Counted from the stretch's first letter, positions 36,291 to 48,798 are shown. The stretch: 64,000 nucleotides of DNA from Larix kaempferi (GCA_027924585.1 BSBM01001067.1:4424501-4488500); one strand, 5' to 3'. Program-made: numbers and translations. Notes: generated by a model not told the origin, from the sequence alone.

Positions 36291-38925
36291 CATTACTATA
36301 ATATTTAAATACAATATATGGAATGAAAATGAAATCATTAATAAGAGAAAGATAAAATAATATATATATTTTATAAATCATAATTTAAGTGATCAAAACA
36401 ATTTTTGGTCCATCTTGATTTCAAAGAAAAATATGAATATTGTCAAAATCAGAATCAATGATAAACTAATCAAAAACACCTTATAATAAATTGAATTTGT
36501 AAAACTTGTAATATAAAAAGGATAAAGACAATCACCATACCCTAACCTTAATAATATAAAAATAACTTTATCTAATTTTATAACTCAACACATCTTTGAA
36601 ACCTCCTTATTAAAAATATAGTGTTATGTCCACCATGTTGACATTCTAAAAAATATTAAATTAAATTATTTGTAAAACAAACTTTATTAATATTAAATGA
36701 AAATTAACACTATACCTTAATAATATAAAAATAATTTTATCTAATTTTATAACTCAACACATTTTTGAAACCTCATTATTTAAAAAAATAGTGTTATGTC
36801 CACCATGTTGACATTTTAAAAAATATTAAATTAAATTATTTGTAAAACAAACTTTATTATATTAAATAAAAATAAAGACCATATTATTATAAAAATAACA
36901 TATATTCACTTTTTTTTATAGATGTTTTCATTACCTTTCTATATTTTATTTAATTTATAATTTTTAAAAATAACATAGAGTAAAACCATTTTCTCATAGT
37001 AACATCTTTATGTTTACATTTTTTCTTAAATATCATCTCAAAAGAAAATACAAATTCATTTAATTTAATCTTAAAAATACAATCTTATAAAATCTATATT
37101 TTTTATAATAATAATATTTAAATAAAAAAAACTATATGATATATTATATAACTAAATCACTTTTGTATTAATCCTTTTTATAATTTTTTTGTTTTTTTAT
37201 TAATATTATTATATTTATAACTAGTTTTATATATATTTCCATTTGTATATTTATATTTTATTATATTATTATTTTTTTATCCTTACATCTTTTTATCTTA
37301 ATATTTTTTAGTTACTTTAACCATAAACATAATTAATTTATCATATATCTAATTTTTAAGTTTATTTTAATAATGGGTTAGCTTATTCACCTTTTTTTCT
37401 CACATCATTTTTCTCTAATTTATTTTTAATGATTTTAACATAACATTGTTAATTTATTCTATTTTATTTTAATTATCTACCTACCAATTTGATTTCACCG
37501 CTCTCTTTTAACTTAATTAACTTTACTTTACTAAAATATTTTTATATTTTCATTATTATTTTCTTCAACCCTATTTTAACAGTAATTAAACTTTTTAATT
37601 TTTTTAACACTTACCTGATCCCCAAACCTATATAAATCTACATACTTAAATCAAAATATACTTAAATTTATTTAAATTCATCCTTAAAAATAAAATATAG
37701 TTTTATAATAACATTATTTGAATGAAGTCAACAATATACTTATAATATATTATATAACTAAATCACTTTTTAATGATTAATTATATAACTACATCAAAAT
37801 CTCTATTTATTGATTAATATTAGTGTAAGTAACAACCATTTATAATTAATATTAAAAAATATTAATTATATTCAATTGATTTTGGTGTATATAATTGGAC
37901 AACACAGGTAGAATAATTTATTTAAAACATTACATTAAGTCACAGTAACATGAAGAGGATGGAATTTTAGTGCTAACTAAAATTAGTATGTGAGAGATTA
38001 TAAAATATTGAAATTTTTATATATAAATGATATGATCTGATCGAGAACCTTTCTGACACTTGGCATGCCACCCTAGTAATTGTGCAAAAGCCTTGATCTA
38101 TGGGTGGACATATATTATAATTACAGAGAGTTAAGAACAGCACAAATAAAATAAAATTTTTAATATAACTTATGAAATATCTTAAGTTCTCAAATATCTT
38201 CCAACTAATCTCATTCATTTATAAAAATAAATAAAATCAAACATTAACCACTCCACAAATCAAGTAAATGATAAATTTTAAATTTCCAATGTCTTCAAAC
38301 TAATAAAACATCGTAAATTCTTAAAAAAATAAAATTGTTGAATGGTTTTCCCAGTTTTAGTCCGAAAAGAATCGCGCAGTAGCCATTTAAATATTTTTGT
38401 TTGCACGTAAAGCATTTCTCGAAAAAAAACAGCAAGTCCCCATCATTTCTTATTACAGAAATACGATGGCCCCTCACAAATTCTATCTTCGGAACAATGC
38501 CAGTTTTTTAGACACAGATCACTGTTCAAGCTACAGGACCTACGTACCCCCAGCTTTCTTACAATTTCCTCCAGTTCTATTAAACCCACGATTTTACTGT
38601 GCAATATCAAACGAGTGAATAAATATTACTGCAAGCTGCTACCTCGAGTTGGAATCGAAATTAGTTAGATGAATATTAACGAGGTAATCAACGGAGGGTA
38701 AACCAACAGATTGTATGAAGAAAACGTGAAAACAGTTTTTCCTATCATGGAATAGCTGGCAATGTCTGTTTGTCTCAGTATGAGATTTGTCCCATGCGCA
38801 GAACCTTACCATCGTCTGCCAAAATTGACACTGGGTTGACATCATGCTAATAATTCATCTCTAAATTCAATGAATACAGACTTAATTACTATAGCAAGTG
38901 AAGTTGCAATCAAAGCACACTCATA
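35311..38925. repeat. 3.5 kb direct repeat, copy 2
   Basis: From 35452 this matches 1-3505. It lacks the 259 bp tandem units, and it repeats a block (CTAATTTTATAACTCAACAC, then GTGTTATGTCCACCATG) at 36566-36660 and 36740-36820. Apart from the LINE RT fragment it is AT-rich and noncoding. Similarity to copy 1 ends at 38925, and unique sequence leading to the host gene follows. Confidence 0.9.
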
Positions 38926-39164
38926 AACTATAAACTATTTATTACATTCCTCCAATATAGTTACTGCACTGCTATTTTAAAATTGCCCCAGATTATACAT
39001 CTCAGCTGGACTTTGGCATTTTGAAGTTGTCTCAAATACTGATCGAATCTCAAACAATCGTAGATCTAACTATAGAAAGATACAGACAGACCCCAAAATT
39101 GGCAGTCGCAATATATTTGCCATACAAAAATACGAAATGAAACAATATAGAGCTAATGGCCGCC

Positions 39165-39839
39165 CTAAAGGCCGATTTCCTGATTCTTCTCAACAACCCT
39201 AACTCCATCTGCAGATTTCAGTAGTTCCGCCTGCCCATTGAAATTTCCACAGCCACCAAGTTAGTAGAATATCAGAAACAGAAAGCTAGATCTATGCTCA
39301 GAAATTAAACAAAGAAATCGGCCATATTCTGAGGAAGAAATATTTTGTTAAGAGTACCTGATCAGATGTAATCTCAACCACAAAACCATCCACAATAACC
39401 CAAGAAAAACGCTTTTCATAAGTCCCCGGCTCTAGAGTTCTCTGCAGTAACATATCATGCTTGTTGCTCACATACTTTTCCAGCTCGCTTGCTGCATTTC
39501 TGCTACCATTTATGTACAAATCAACAAGGAAAAGACCTTTCATAACCACACGATAACCCCTTCTGTCTCTCTTGTGTATATATATTATATATATATATTA
39601 TATATTTAATGTATATAAAACATGTAAAGACATGCGTGTCCGTATGGGAAACGCTGGAGTGCAATTAAAGCTGCAGCAACGGCGTGGACTTGAAATATAA
39701 AAATCGTTAAGTTGCATTGAAGATATAAAGGAGAAAGTTGAGGATACCTGTCATTCCTGAGACGATCGTATTCTGGATCATATTCCATCATCACCAGGAA
39801 CGCATCAGAAGGGCGTGCAGGTGTGTTTTTAGGTCCCAT
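39165..39839 (-). CDS. Subtilisin-propeptide-like (I9 inhibitor) small protein, three exons
   Basis: Exons on the minus strand: 39839-39748, 39562-39358 and 39230-39165. The introns are 185 and 127 bp with GT..AG ends and compatible phases, and an ATG and a TAG bound an uninterrupted 120-codon frame. Residues 34-118 look like an I9 propeptide/inhibitor fold: a first strand (GLFLVDLYINGS), helix (AASELEKYVSNKHDMLLQ), central strand (FSWVIVDGFVVEI), helix (SDQAELLKS) and last strand (GVRVVEKN). I9 domains act as chaperones or tight inhibitors of subtilases; plants also have stand-alone versions. There is no signal peptide, so a cytosolic or nuclear place is likely. It is the only intact host gene I see. 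Domain call by pattern only. Confidence 0.7.
39231..39357 (-). other. Intron 2 of the I9-like gene
   Basis: GATCAG/GTACTC donor and GGGCAG/GCGGAA acceptor, 127 bp, phase 0. A branch-point-like CTAAC lies upstream of the acceptor. Confidence 0.75.
39563..39747 (-). other. Intron 1 of the I9-like gene
   Basis: GACAG/GTATCC donor and GAGACAG/AAGGGG acceptor, 185 bp. It contains a TA microsatellite at about 39579-39606. Confidence 0.75.
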
Positions 39840-40212
39840 GGCCTTCGCTTTGCCTTGCCCTGGCCGCTTCTCTGGGCTGTGCTCTCTGCTCTCACCTCCT
39901 ACACCGCCGCGCTGTGATTTGGGTGGCTGTGTGTTGTTGATCTGTGTATAGAGGAAGGAGCCGTGAAGAAGGATCTGATAATGACAGAGAAGTGGCAGGC
40001 CAAGAGAGTCGTGGTGGCAGAGGATAAGACAAAAATGCCTCCTTGGATCCGACGATATTTTGTATATACCTTTTACCTTTGCAAGAAAAAGTATAGTTTG
40101 TATCTACCATTTGTTTATTTATACATGGTTTAGACGCTAAGCAGCCTCTCTCCCAAACCCTAAAAGTGTATTGTGCGGATTTCATTATTGGTGGATTTGG
40201 GTCTTTATATTC
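39840..40212 (-). promoter_or_regulatory. 5' UTR and promoter region of the I9-like gene
   Basis: A locally GC-richer stretch upstream of the ATG, as is usual for a plant 5' UTR. A TATA-like TATAAAG lies at 40209-40203 on the minus strand. The transcription start is not determined; the minus ORF at 39892-40185 here is probably untranslated. Confidence 0.4.
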
Positions 40213-40281
40213 ATTCCATCACTACAATGTATGAATAAATCATGTTATTCCATCACTACAATGTACGAATAAATCATGTTA
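40213..40281. repeat. 34 bp tandem duplication upstream of the I9-like gene
   Basis: ATTCCATCACTACAATGTA is followed by GAATAAATCATGTT; the block occurs twice with period 34, differing at one base. Confidence 0.9.
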
Positions 40282-40299
40282 TTGGATTTTGGATTTATC

Positions 40300-43200
40300 A
40301 AAAAGTTTTAATTCATTTTTGGATCTATGAAAGGAAATTTAAAGGGAGCCAACAAAATGATTTTCTAAATTTTTTTCAAGGGATTGTATACTTTCAATTG
40401 AGCTTGAAATTTGATTAGTTAGGTTTATCATATATAAAGATTTGAAGTACTTTCAATTGATGTTTGAAATTATCAGTAAAATCTTTCATAAAAATATTGT
40501 AAAGAATGGAAAACACATTTTCTTACATTATTCAATACAAACCGTGCAAAACTTTGATGAAGAAGGTGCATTTAAAAACAGTTGACCCATCCAAATACTT
40601 AAATATTCCTACATTAACATTTATCTATACAGTAACTAAAAAAAATTGAATCATCTATACCTAATAAATATTAATTTTTTTCCTATTAAAATATATTTCC
40701 ACTGGTCATATAGTCGAGAATGACCATTTCAACTTGATTTATTCAATGCAATCTGGTGGGTAATGAAAAGATTTATTTAACAGAAGAAGTGACTGCCGTA
40801 ATTTTTTTATATATGGTTTGTGACGGTGGAGTATTAATTGTGGAGAACATGGAAGATTACAGGAGATTGAGAGGCGTCTGTCACCCACATGGGCCATTAA
40901 TTATAATAAAGTTGAAAACGCGTTGTCTTCCACTTAGGGTTACTGTATTTTGATTGCCATGGAGGTGGAGGAGGCATCTTTGACTGATCCAACAGCTACC
41001 TTCCATCCGAAGACAGGACGTAAACTTTAGATTCGCTTTAAATATGAGAATACCACTTTACCAAACTTGGATCCTCCTTGTTTGTCTCTTTGGTTTAGAT
41101 TTGTTGCTGGTCTTTCATGGGTCATTCCATCACCAAAACATATTTTGTATATTCTCGAGAATCTCATTCTATCTTTTTTTTTTCTCTCCAATAGACTAGT
41201 GGCATGTTTTATTGAGAGAGATGAGTGTGTTAATAGCTTGTGAGTTGTATATGTTTTTTTAATTACCACTGAATACCCAGTCAAATGCACCTAGGGATGA
41301 ATTTATTTATTTTTAAATAAAAACACTCTTCCCTATTCCCTATTTATTCGTTTTGTTTGAAATTATTTCACCAATAATCTTAAATTTTATTAGTTAGCTT
41401 TAAAATTATATATAATTTAGTTAATTATTAAATATTAAATTTTATTAGTTAGCTTTAAAATTATATATAATTTAGTTAATTATTAAATATGGTTGTAAGT
41501 AATTTTTGGATTTGCACTTCTAAAAGTTTTATGATTTTGAATGAAAAATTGTGATTTTTCCTATATGATTTTGAAAAAATACTGCATAATTTAATTTTAA
41601 AAATCATGATTACAACTCTCAATGGACTTAAATCAGTTTTTATTATGAAAATGCCATTAAAACATTGTTAAATTATCTAAAATCCAGTTTTTGATGTTTC
41701 TAGTGGACACTTACCCATCATAGTGTAATTAAATAGGGTTAGATATAAATGATCATTAGAATTTAATTAGCATTAGTTAAAAATTTAAGTCAAATAATGA
41801 GTCAATTATAATAAATAGAAAAATTAGAAAGGTAAAAAAAAAAAAATATAGAGAAAGAGAATTTAAATGGGAGTTAGTTAGGGGAATAAAAAATAAAAAA
41901 TTATGAAAGAGTGTAATTTTTAATGTGAAATAAAAAAATATAATGAAATATAACCTTAGATGAATATGAATGAGAAATAAAATCTAGGAGAATTTAAATG
42001 AGAGTTAGTTAGGGGAATAAAAAATAAAAAATTATGAAAGAGTGTATTTGTTAATGTGAAATTAAAAATATAATTAAATATAACTTTAGATGAAATATGA
42101 AAGAGGTTATCTTTTCAGGTTTAAATACCATTTTGACGTGAATAAATATTTTCAATTATTATTTAAAAATATTAATATTTTTTATGATTTAATAATGATG
42201 ACAATTAATTTCTATTTAGATAATTTTAGTTGATTAAACTTTAAAAAATAAGAAACTACTTAATCTCTTTTAAAATTTTATATATATATATAATTAATTA
42301 ATTTTAAAATTTAAATATAATATAAAAATTATTTATTAATTAATAATGTTAACATTTTAATTTTAAGATTACTAATGAAATTAAATTGATGTATAAATCT
42401 TCTTTATTCATAAGACAAACAACAAATTATGTAAGTCATATATATATTCATTTTAATTTAATATTTTTTATTCAACCAATAAATATAAAATTGATGAAGT
42501 CAAGTTTTTTATGACTTTATGATTTTGATTATTTTACTTCTTCAAACAATATAAAAAACTCTGTTATCATGCAAACATTTACATCCCACTAAAAAATCTG
42601 TATCTATACGTACAAACAAAACCTGCCTCTTGTACCTAAGAAGCCTTTTTTCTCATCTACTCTGATTAAAGTATATTATAATCTTTCCCATCCCCAAAGT
42701 TTGAGAATGTGGCTGTCATTTCCTAAGTTTATGTCTACATAGTCAATTCTTGATAAGGAGATATAAAAAAATAAAAAATAATGATGTGTGTACAAAAAGA
42801 AGCAACAACTTACCTCTCTTTCCTTGGTTGACCTTATTCCATTAACATGAAAGTCAAAAATAAAAGTCTACTTTATGCTGAACCTATAAGTTATTTATAC
42901 CTTATAAAAAAGAAACCTTAGCCTTCACCATATAAAAGAAACTTGAGCCTTTATCATATATTATAATATCAAAAAGTTAAAATACAATTATTTTAAATAT
43001 TCTCGTGCATGAATATCAAATGAACAACTTGCAGTGACTGACCCATATGAACAATAGTCAACTTATTATATAGTCACAACCATGCAAGATTTAGTTTAAT
43101 GACCGCTGAAAGATATCACTTTCTTATTTTCACCTCTAGTTTAAGTGATAGGACAAATTGGATAAATTAACTTTCTACTAAGTTGTCATATATTAGATTC

Positions 43201-43619
43201 GATAGTTTGTGTATATTTTTTATATTATTACATAATATTGAAATATGGAGTAAAGATTTTCACTATGTATTTCTTATTTCTTTTGCTATTTTTAATTTTT
43301 CAATCTCACATTTTCTTATTTTCTATATATATATATATAATCATTTACTATATCGTTTTATTAATAAATTCTTCCTCGACCTTATCTTCAAATTATTCTT
43401 TTACTATTTCTTTTAACCAATTTTTTTATATAATTATTTTGATTGAATATTAATTTAACCATATTCTTTCATTAATAATATATTTTTCTTTTAATTTATC
43501 ATTTTATTATAATTTTATAACTTTCCTATTTTTAAACCAATTCTTAATCGAGTAATTTAAAGAAGTGAAGATTTGGATTATCTTTTTAGCTATTTTTTTT
43601 ATTAATTTTGTTCCAAATT
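40300..43619. other. AT-rich intergenic region
   Basis: No supported gene. It includes a 55 bp tandem duplication (41381-41490) and a 131 bp tandem duplication (41859-42115). A GC-richer bit at 40955-41160 begins with an ATG reading MEVEEASLTDPTATFHP before a stop; it could be a gene remnant but I do not recognise it. Confidence 0.6.
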
Positions 43620-43807
43620 TAATAGGATTTGTTTTTTTCAGAGGAAAAAAAACACTGTATTTTTATTTATTTATATGTAAATAAAAAAGTACATAAGTTA
43701 TATTAGGTAGTTCAAAACAACCCATAGCCAAGTACCAAAACACAGTACTTATAGATCCATAGTTTTACCACACATTACAAAAATAGGATAAGACATCCCT
43801 GTCCATC
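43620..43807 (-). mobile_element. 3' end of the L1-type LINE, cut off by a chromovirus
   Basis: The minus strand continues the LINE after its stop at 59548, once the chromovirus is skipped. It has a short AT-rich 3' UTR and A-rich stretches typical of a LINE tail. The assignment rests on position, not on a second copy. Confidence 0.5.
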
Positions 43808-44389
43808 TGTAATATACCTAGATTTAATAAATTTATTATTAAATATATTTCTGAATATTTTAAATTATTTTATTTTTAAATATTTTTGACAAGAAGTAAA
43901 ATAAAATAAAATAATGTAATGGATTATTCTTTTATTAATAAAAAATAAACACTGAAGGGGGGACAGAAATGAAATAGTTGTTGCATGAGTGATTGCTGAC
44001 CCACAAGAGGAAAAGCCAAGTGGTTGAAGCTGCTGAGTGAGAACTCAAGGTGCAAGAGGCATCTTCCCCAAAAATCAGGTCACAACTCTTAGTTGAGTGC
44101 TAAAGAGGAGGAGGCTCATAAATGACCAAGTCTTAGGCAAAATACTATATAATAGTATGTCCATAAGCAGCAGAAGGCTAGCATTGGATGGGGATTGAAT
44201 CTGATAATGCAAGAGATGGCGCATTAAATGGATTTTTCTCTTGTGGTTCAGCGATCAGGCTTGGGAGTCCTGAGCAAGTGAGACTTGGATGCTCTAGGAG
44301 TTTGTTGGGAGGAACGACTATTTTGTTTTCTAGATAGTGGTGCCAGGTTCCTTGTTCTGCTTCCTACTGGTCTAATTTATTTACAATAG

Positions 44390-44394
44390 GAGTT
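44390..44394. repeat. Target-site duplication GAGTT, left
   Basis: Pairs with 48799-48803. The undisturbed site is visible once in the 3' LTR (near 56900). Confidence 0.95.
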
Positions 44395-44827
44395 TGTTAG
44401 GAACCCATGTCTTTACTTTGTTAGTATATTGTTGTTGGACGCATATGCTTTGTAAGTCGTCCCATAGTATTTGTTGATCCATAGTTTATATTAGCCCATA
44501 GTATTGACCCATAGTATTGGACGCATATGCTTTGTAAGTCGTCCCATAGTATTATATGTCCCATGGTTTTGACTCATAGTATTGATGCCTAGACTTAGCC
44601 CATGGTTTGTATTGACACATAGTATTGCCCATGGTATTGGTGCCTAGACTTAGTATATAAGTGTGTGTTGAGGCCTGTGAAGGCACCATGAAGTTAATTG
44701 TATTGAGCTTGCTCAAAGGAGGTTGCCCCCTCGAAGTGGCCCGTGATCAATATAAAAGTGATTCTAAGTTCTATTATTTCTGATATCTTGTGTATTTGCA
44801 TTAATTAATTATTGCAGGTTCTTCACA
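44395..44827 (+). repeat. Nested element 5' LTR
   Basis: This 433 bp LTR starts TGTTAGGAACC and ends GGTTCTTCACA. Inside, GGACGCATATGCTTTGTAAG occurs twice and the phrase CC(C)ATAGTATTG many times, giving a repetitive promoter-proximal region. TATATAAGTG near 44656 may be the TATA box. Confidence 0.95.
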
Positions 44828-45821
44828 TCTGGTATCAGATCACTTTCTTGGGCTTGTTGGGTGGAATTTCTGCCAAATTTTTTTTTGCATCTGTTGCAGC
44901 TTCAGATTTGGGAATAATCCCTATCCGCTTAAATGTGGGAAGTACTTGGGCATAAGCCCTAAAACTCATTGTGAGGAGTACCACAGGAACCCCAAAGTAG
45001 CTGGCCCATTGAGAGGACCTGCTAGCAAAAAGGGCAACGACCCCTACCTGATTGACTAGTTCCCACCCGTGAGGTAAACCAAGAGTTATCGTTTGTGGCA
45101 AAGCGGTTATCAGTTTTACCTGAGCCGTGGAGTGAGGGGTGCTGCCCCAATACACAAGCCGTCAGACAGCATTGGTGGCCGAATGAAACACCTGAACTGT
45201 TAGGAAGTCGTACATACCTGGGATCCATATCTATTTTCAGTTGAATTGTTGCCGATCACTTCCACTCCAGATCCAGCCATTTCAGAGCTATTCTAAAAGT
45301 CATTCCAGATCCAATCGTCGTTTCAGATCCAGCTGTTTTCAATCCCTTCCGCGCCGTTGCAAATCCATTTCTGAAAAAAAAAAAAAAAAAAAATAAAAAA
45401 AAATAAAAAAAAAAATAAAAATAAAAATAAAAATTTCTGTTTTTCGGCCATATCTCCCTTATTTCAACTCTGTTTTCCCTGAAACTTCACTGACATCCCT
45501 GCAATCCCATTCTGCATATTTCATTCCTGAAGACCCTATCCCAAGACCAGAAATCCCACGTTTGTCTATTTTTCGGGTTTGCCATAACTTCTTCAATTTT
45601 CACCCGATTGCCTTCAAATTTTACCATAGAGTTCCTGCTTCTGAAATCCTCTTTTTTGCTTCCCTGTCCCTCAGAAAGTGTCGAAAACCTAGCCAAACCC
45701 CAATTACCCCTTCGAGTTTTTCTCAAATCCAAATTTCCCCTTACTAAAGAAGCTTGTGTTTGTGTTTTTCTATCCATCCCCCCCCCCCCCTCACACAAAA
45801 AAAAAAAAAAAATTACTGGCT
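44828..45821 (+). other. Nested element 5' leader
   Basis: PBS-like TGGTATCAGATC at 44830 is followed by a noncoding leader. It contains an A-rich tract at 45373-45435, a run of C at 45779-45790 and a run of A after 45797. The minus-strand ORFs here are unsupported. Confidence 0.75.
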
Positions 45822-46841
45822 ATGGTTGTCACTCACACAGGAGCAAACACCATGGAGGAAGTACTTGCAGCCATCCAAACCAAACTCCAATATCTGGATG
45901 AAAAATCTCTCAGCCTCCATCTTCAGCATTCAGCCATGAACAATAACCGACAGCTAGAATCTTTTGTAGCCACCGGGTTCTCTTCTTCTAGCAATTTTCG
46001 TGGGCCGAAGCTTGATTTTCCTCGCTTCAATGGTACTGATCCCACTGGATGGATATATCGAGCAGAACAATATTTTAGTCTGCATAATACTTTTGATGTT
46101 CAAAAAGTTCCACTTGCATCCTTTCATTTGGAACAGGAAGCCCTTCAATGGTACCGTTGGTACATCAAAGCTCATCCCGAGCCAAACTAGATAGATTTTT
46201 GCCAACTCCTTTTGTCACGATTTGGTCCTAGTTCTTTTGACGACTTCACAGGAGCACTCACTAAACTTCACCAAACTGGCACAGTGAGAGAGTATCAGAC
46301 GGAATTTGAGAAACTAGCCAATCACACAGAAGGATTGTTCGATGAATTCTACAGGAGTTGTTTTATCAGTGGTCTGAAGGATGAAATCCGCTCAGAGGTC
46401 AAAATGTTTTGTCCCAACACAATGATGGAAGTCCTAGGGTTGGCTAAGTTGGCTGAGGACAAGATCGCAGCTCAACAACGCTCCAAACCCACCTTTGTTC
46501 TCTTTAGAAATATGGGTTCCCAATGACCTCCCATCACGCTTGCTCCTCAACCAACTCCTATAAAGCAATTGTCTGAAACAGAGATGCAAGCACGCCGAGA
46601 AAAAGGGCTTTGTTATAATTGTGATGAGAAATTCACTCGGGGACATAGATGTGTTCAACAAAAGCTCTATCTCTTGGATGTGGATTCTTCGCCTGCCTCA
46701 AAACTTGATGAAGAAGCTCCAGATACAGTAGATGATCAGGTCGACATGCAACACCCGCCTGTTGACACCCCATCTCAGGATGACCCACCCGATATCTCTC
46801 TCCATGCTGTAACCGGCGTCACCACCCCACAAACAATGTGA
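45822..46841 (+). pseudogene. Nested chromovirus gag
   Basis: An ATG at 45822 opens gag. The conserved gag domain follows (PRFNGTDPTGWIYRAEQYF, EALQWYRW), then FEKLANHTEG and ISGLKDEIRSEV, then a zinc knuckle CYNCDEKFTRGHRC near 46613. The frame is unbroken except for stops at 46188 (TAG), 46524 (TGA) and 46839 (TGA), each one transition away from a sense codon. The type is Ty3/gypsy Retrotrans_gag. Confidence 0.9.
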
Positions 46842-48335
46842 GTCAGGGGATACTTCGAGAAGCTCCCTCTTACCATACTCATTGATTCCGGTAGCACTCA
46901 TAGCTTCATTGATCCTCGGATTGCCAAACAGGCTGATTGTTTTGTCCATCCTTGCTCCAACTTTGAAGTCATGGTTGCCAATGGGGGCACCTTACCTTGC
47001 AAGGGGAAGTGTCACAATGTGTGTATCTCTATGGAAGATTATAACCTACGCTCTCACATGTTTGCCTTGTCCTTAGGCGGATGTGATGTGGTTTTGGACG
47101 TTCAATGGTTACGCACACTTGGCCCCATCTTATGGAATTTTGCTGAACTTTGGATGCAGTTTTCAGTCAATGGGGCACAACACAAATTTATGGGCTTACA
47201 ACCAGGGTCTCTCTGCATCATCAGTTCACATCGCTTGGAAAAAATACTTAAGAAGAATTCACATGGTGTCATCGCTCTGCTCCATTCCATTCAGATGCAC
47301 CCATCAACAGTCTCCACTACTTCCTTGGATAGATATGCAGGTGTCTTTGCTGAACCAATGAGCTTGTTGCCTTCAAGAGACCTTTCCGATAAGAATTTAG
47401 CCGCATCTACCTCTCAGCAGGAAATGATGACTATTTTGCATATAGTCCAGAAGTGGCAGCCATCCCTATTGGGGAATTATTTCTACATCAAGACTGATCT
47501 CCAGAGTCTGGAAACTTTCCTGGAACAACGAGTCTCCTCCCCAACACACCTGAAATGGGTTATCCAACTCATGGGTTATGACTATGCGACCACTTACCAT
47601 AAAGGTAAGGACAATATGGTGGAAGATGCTCCTCCTCACACATTTGATGACCCAGTTTCTCTTACAACTATTTCTCTGCTTGTTCCAAATTTGTTGCAAT
47701 CTGTTCAACAGGGCTATATCTTCTATGAACTCCATGCTTCTTCATCAATAGGGCACTCTGGGTTCCTCAAAACGTATGACCAAGAACAATGTAACTTCTT
47801 TTGGCAGGGACTCAAAAGGAAAATTCAACGGATGGTGGTTGACTGTGATACTTTCCAGGTTAACAAGGGTGAAACGACCCTCCTTTCAGGACTGCTCGAA
47901 CCCTTACCCATCCCTCCACAGATTTGGACAACTATTTCTATGGATTTCCTAGAAGCGCTCCAGTGGTATAGTACCACATCTCAAAGGACACCATATGAAG
48001 TAGTCTTTGTACATGCACCACTAGTTCTTCTTCCATACACCTTCAATAGCTCCCCAGTTCAGGAAATTGACTCAATTCTTCGAAACCATGATCAACTTCT
48101 TCTCATTCTGCAGGACAATTTTCACATGGCAAGAATTCGACTGAAACAACAAGCCGATCAGCACCGTTCTGAGTGCACTTTTCACATCGCTGATATGGTT
48201 CTTCTTCGTCTACAGCCTTCTATGCAATCCTCCCTGAAACTCCAAAGGCTCCAGTGGCTCGGAATGCAACCCGAGGATGCTACAGGGGACCCACTCCTTC
48301 AGATTTTGCATCAATTTCCACATCTAAAGCTTTGA
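46842..48335 (+). pseudogene. Nested chromovirus protease - RNase H - partial integrase, RT deleted in frame
   Basis: It continues the gag frame without any stop for 497 codons. A retropepsin site LIDSGSTHSFIDP lies near 46880, then GGCDVVLDVQWL. After YAGVFAEPMSLLPSRDL (near 47390) the sequence jumps to RNase H text (DKNLAASTSQQEMM, IKTDLQSLETFLEQRVSSP, YHKGKDNMVEDA), so the RT palm is missing. A weak integrase zinc-finger region follows. After MDFLEAL (near 47960) it jumps again to QWYSTTSQRTPYEVVF, skipping the catalytic core. Both deletions preserve frame. The C-terminus lacks a clear chromodomain. Confidence 0.88.
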
Positions 48336-48364
48336 GGACAAAGCTTTTTCTAAGGGAGAGGGGA

Positions 48365-48798
48365 TGTTAGGAACCCATGTCTTTACTTTGTTAGTATATT
48401 GTTGTTGGACGCATATGCTTTGTAAGTCGTCCCGTAGTATTTGTTGATCCATAGTTTATACTAGCCCATAGTATTGACCCATAGTATTGGACGCATATGC
48501 TTTGTAAGTCATCCTATAGTATTATATGTCCCATGGTTTTGACTCATAGTATTGGCGCCTAGACTTAGCCCATGGTTTGTATTGACACATAGTATTGACC
48601 CATGGTATTGGTGCCTAGACTTAGTATATAAGTGTGTGTTGAGGCCTGTGAAGGCACCGTGAAGTTAATTGTATTGAGCTTGCTCAAAGGAGGTTTCCCC
48701 CTCGAAGTGGCCCATGATCAATATAAAAGTGATTCTGAGTTCTATTATTTCTGATATCTTGTGTATTTGCATTAATTAATTATTGCAGGTTCTTCACA
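48365..48798 (+). repeat. Nested element 3' LTR
   Basis: A 434 bp copy of the 5' LTR with few differences, preceded by the polypurine tract. Confidence 0.95.

Larger units (their letters stand above)
44395..48798 (+). mobile_element. RT-less chromovirus derivative (4.4 kb)
   Basis: Near-identical LTRs (44395-44827 and 48365-48798), the perfect TSD GAGTT, a PBS-like TGGTATCAGATC (44830) and a polypurine tract (AAGGGAGAGGGGA before 48365) define a complete young insertion. Its coding region keeps gag, protease, RNase H and parts of integrase in a single frame, but RT and the integrase catalytic core are deleted. It must have moved with proteins supplied in trans, or been deleted afterwards. 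Confidence 0.93.

Noticed and set aside
39892-40185. Minus ORF upstream of the I9-like gene as a separate protein
   Set aside because: It occupies the probable 5' UTR; no domain and no own promoter.
44835-45228. Minus ORFs in the nested element leader
   Set aside because: Antisense to the leader and without recognisable domain.
45375-45440. A-rich tract as a retroposed poly(A) tail
   Set aside because: It sits inside the leader of an LTR element, is interrupted, and has no flanking duplication.
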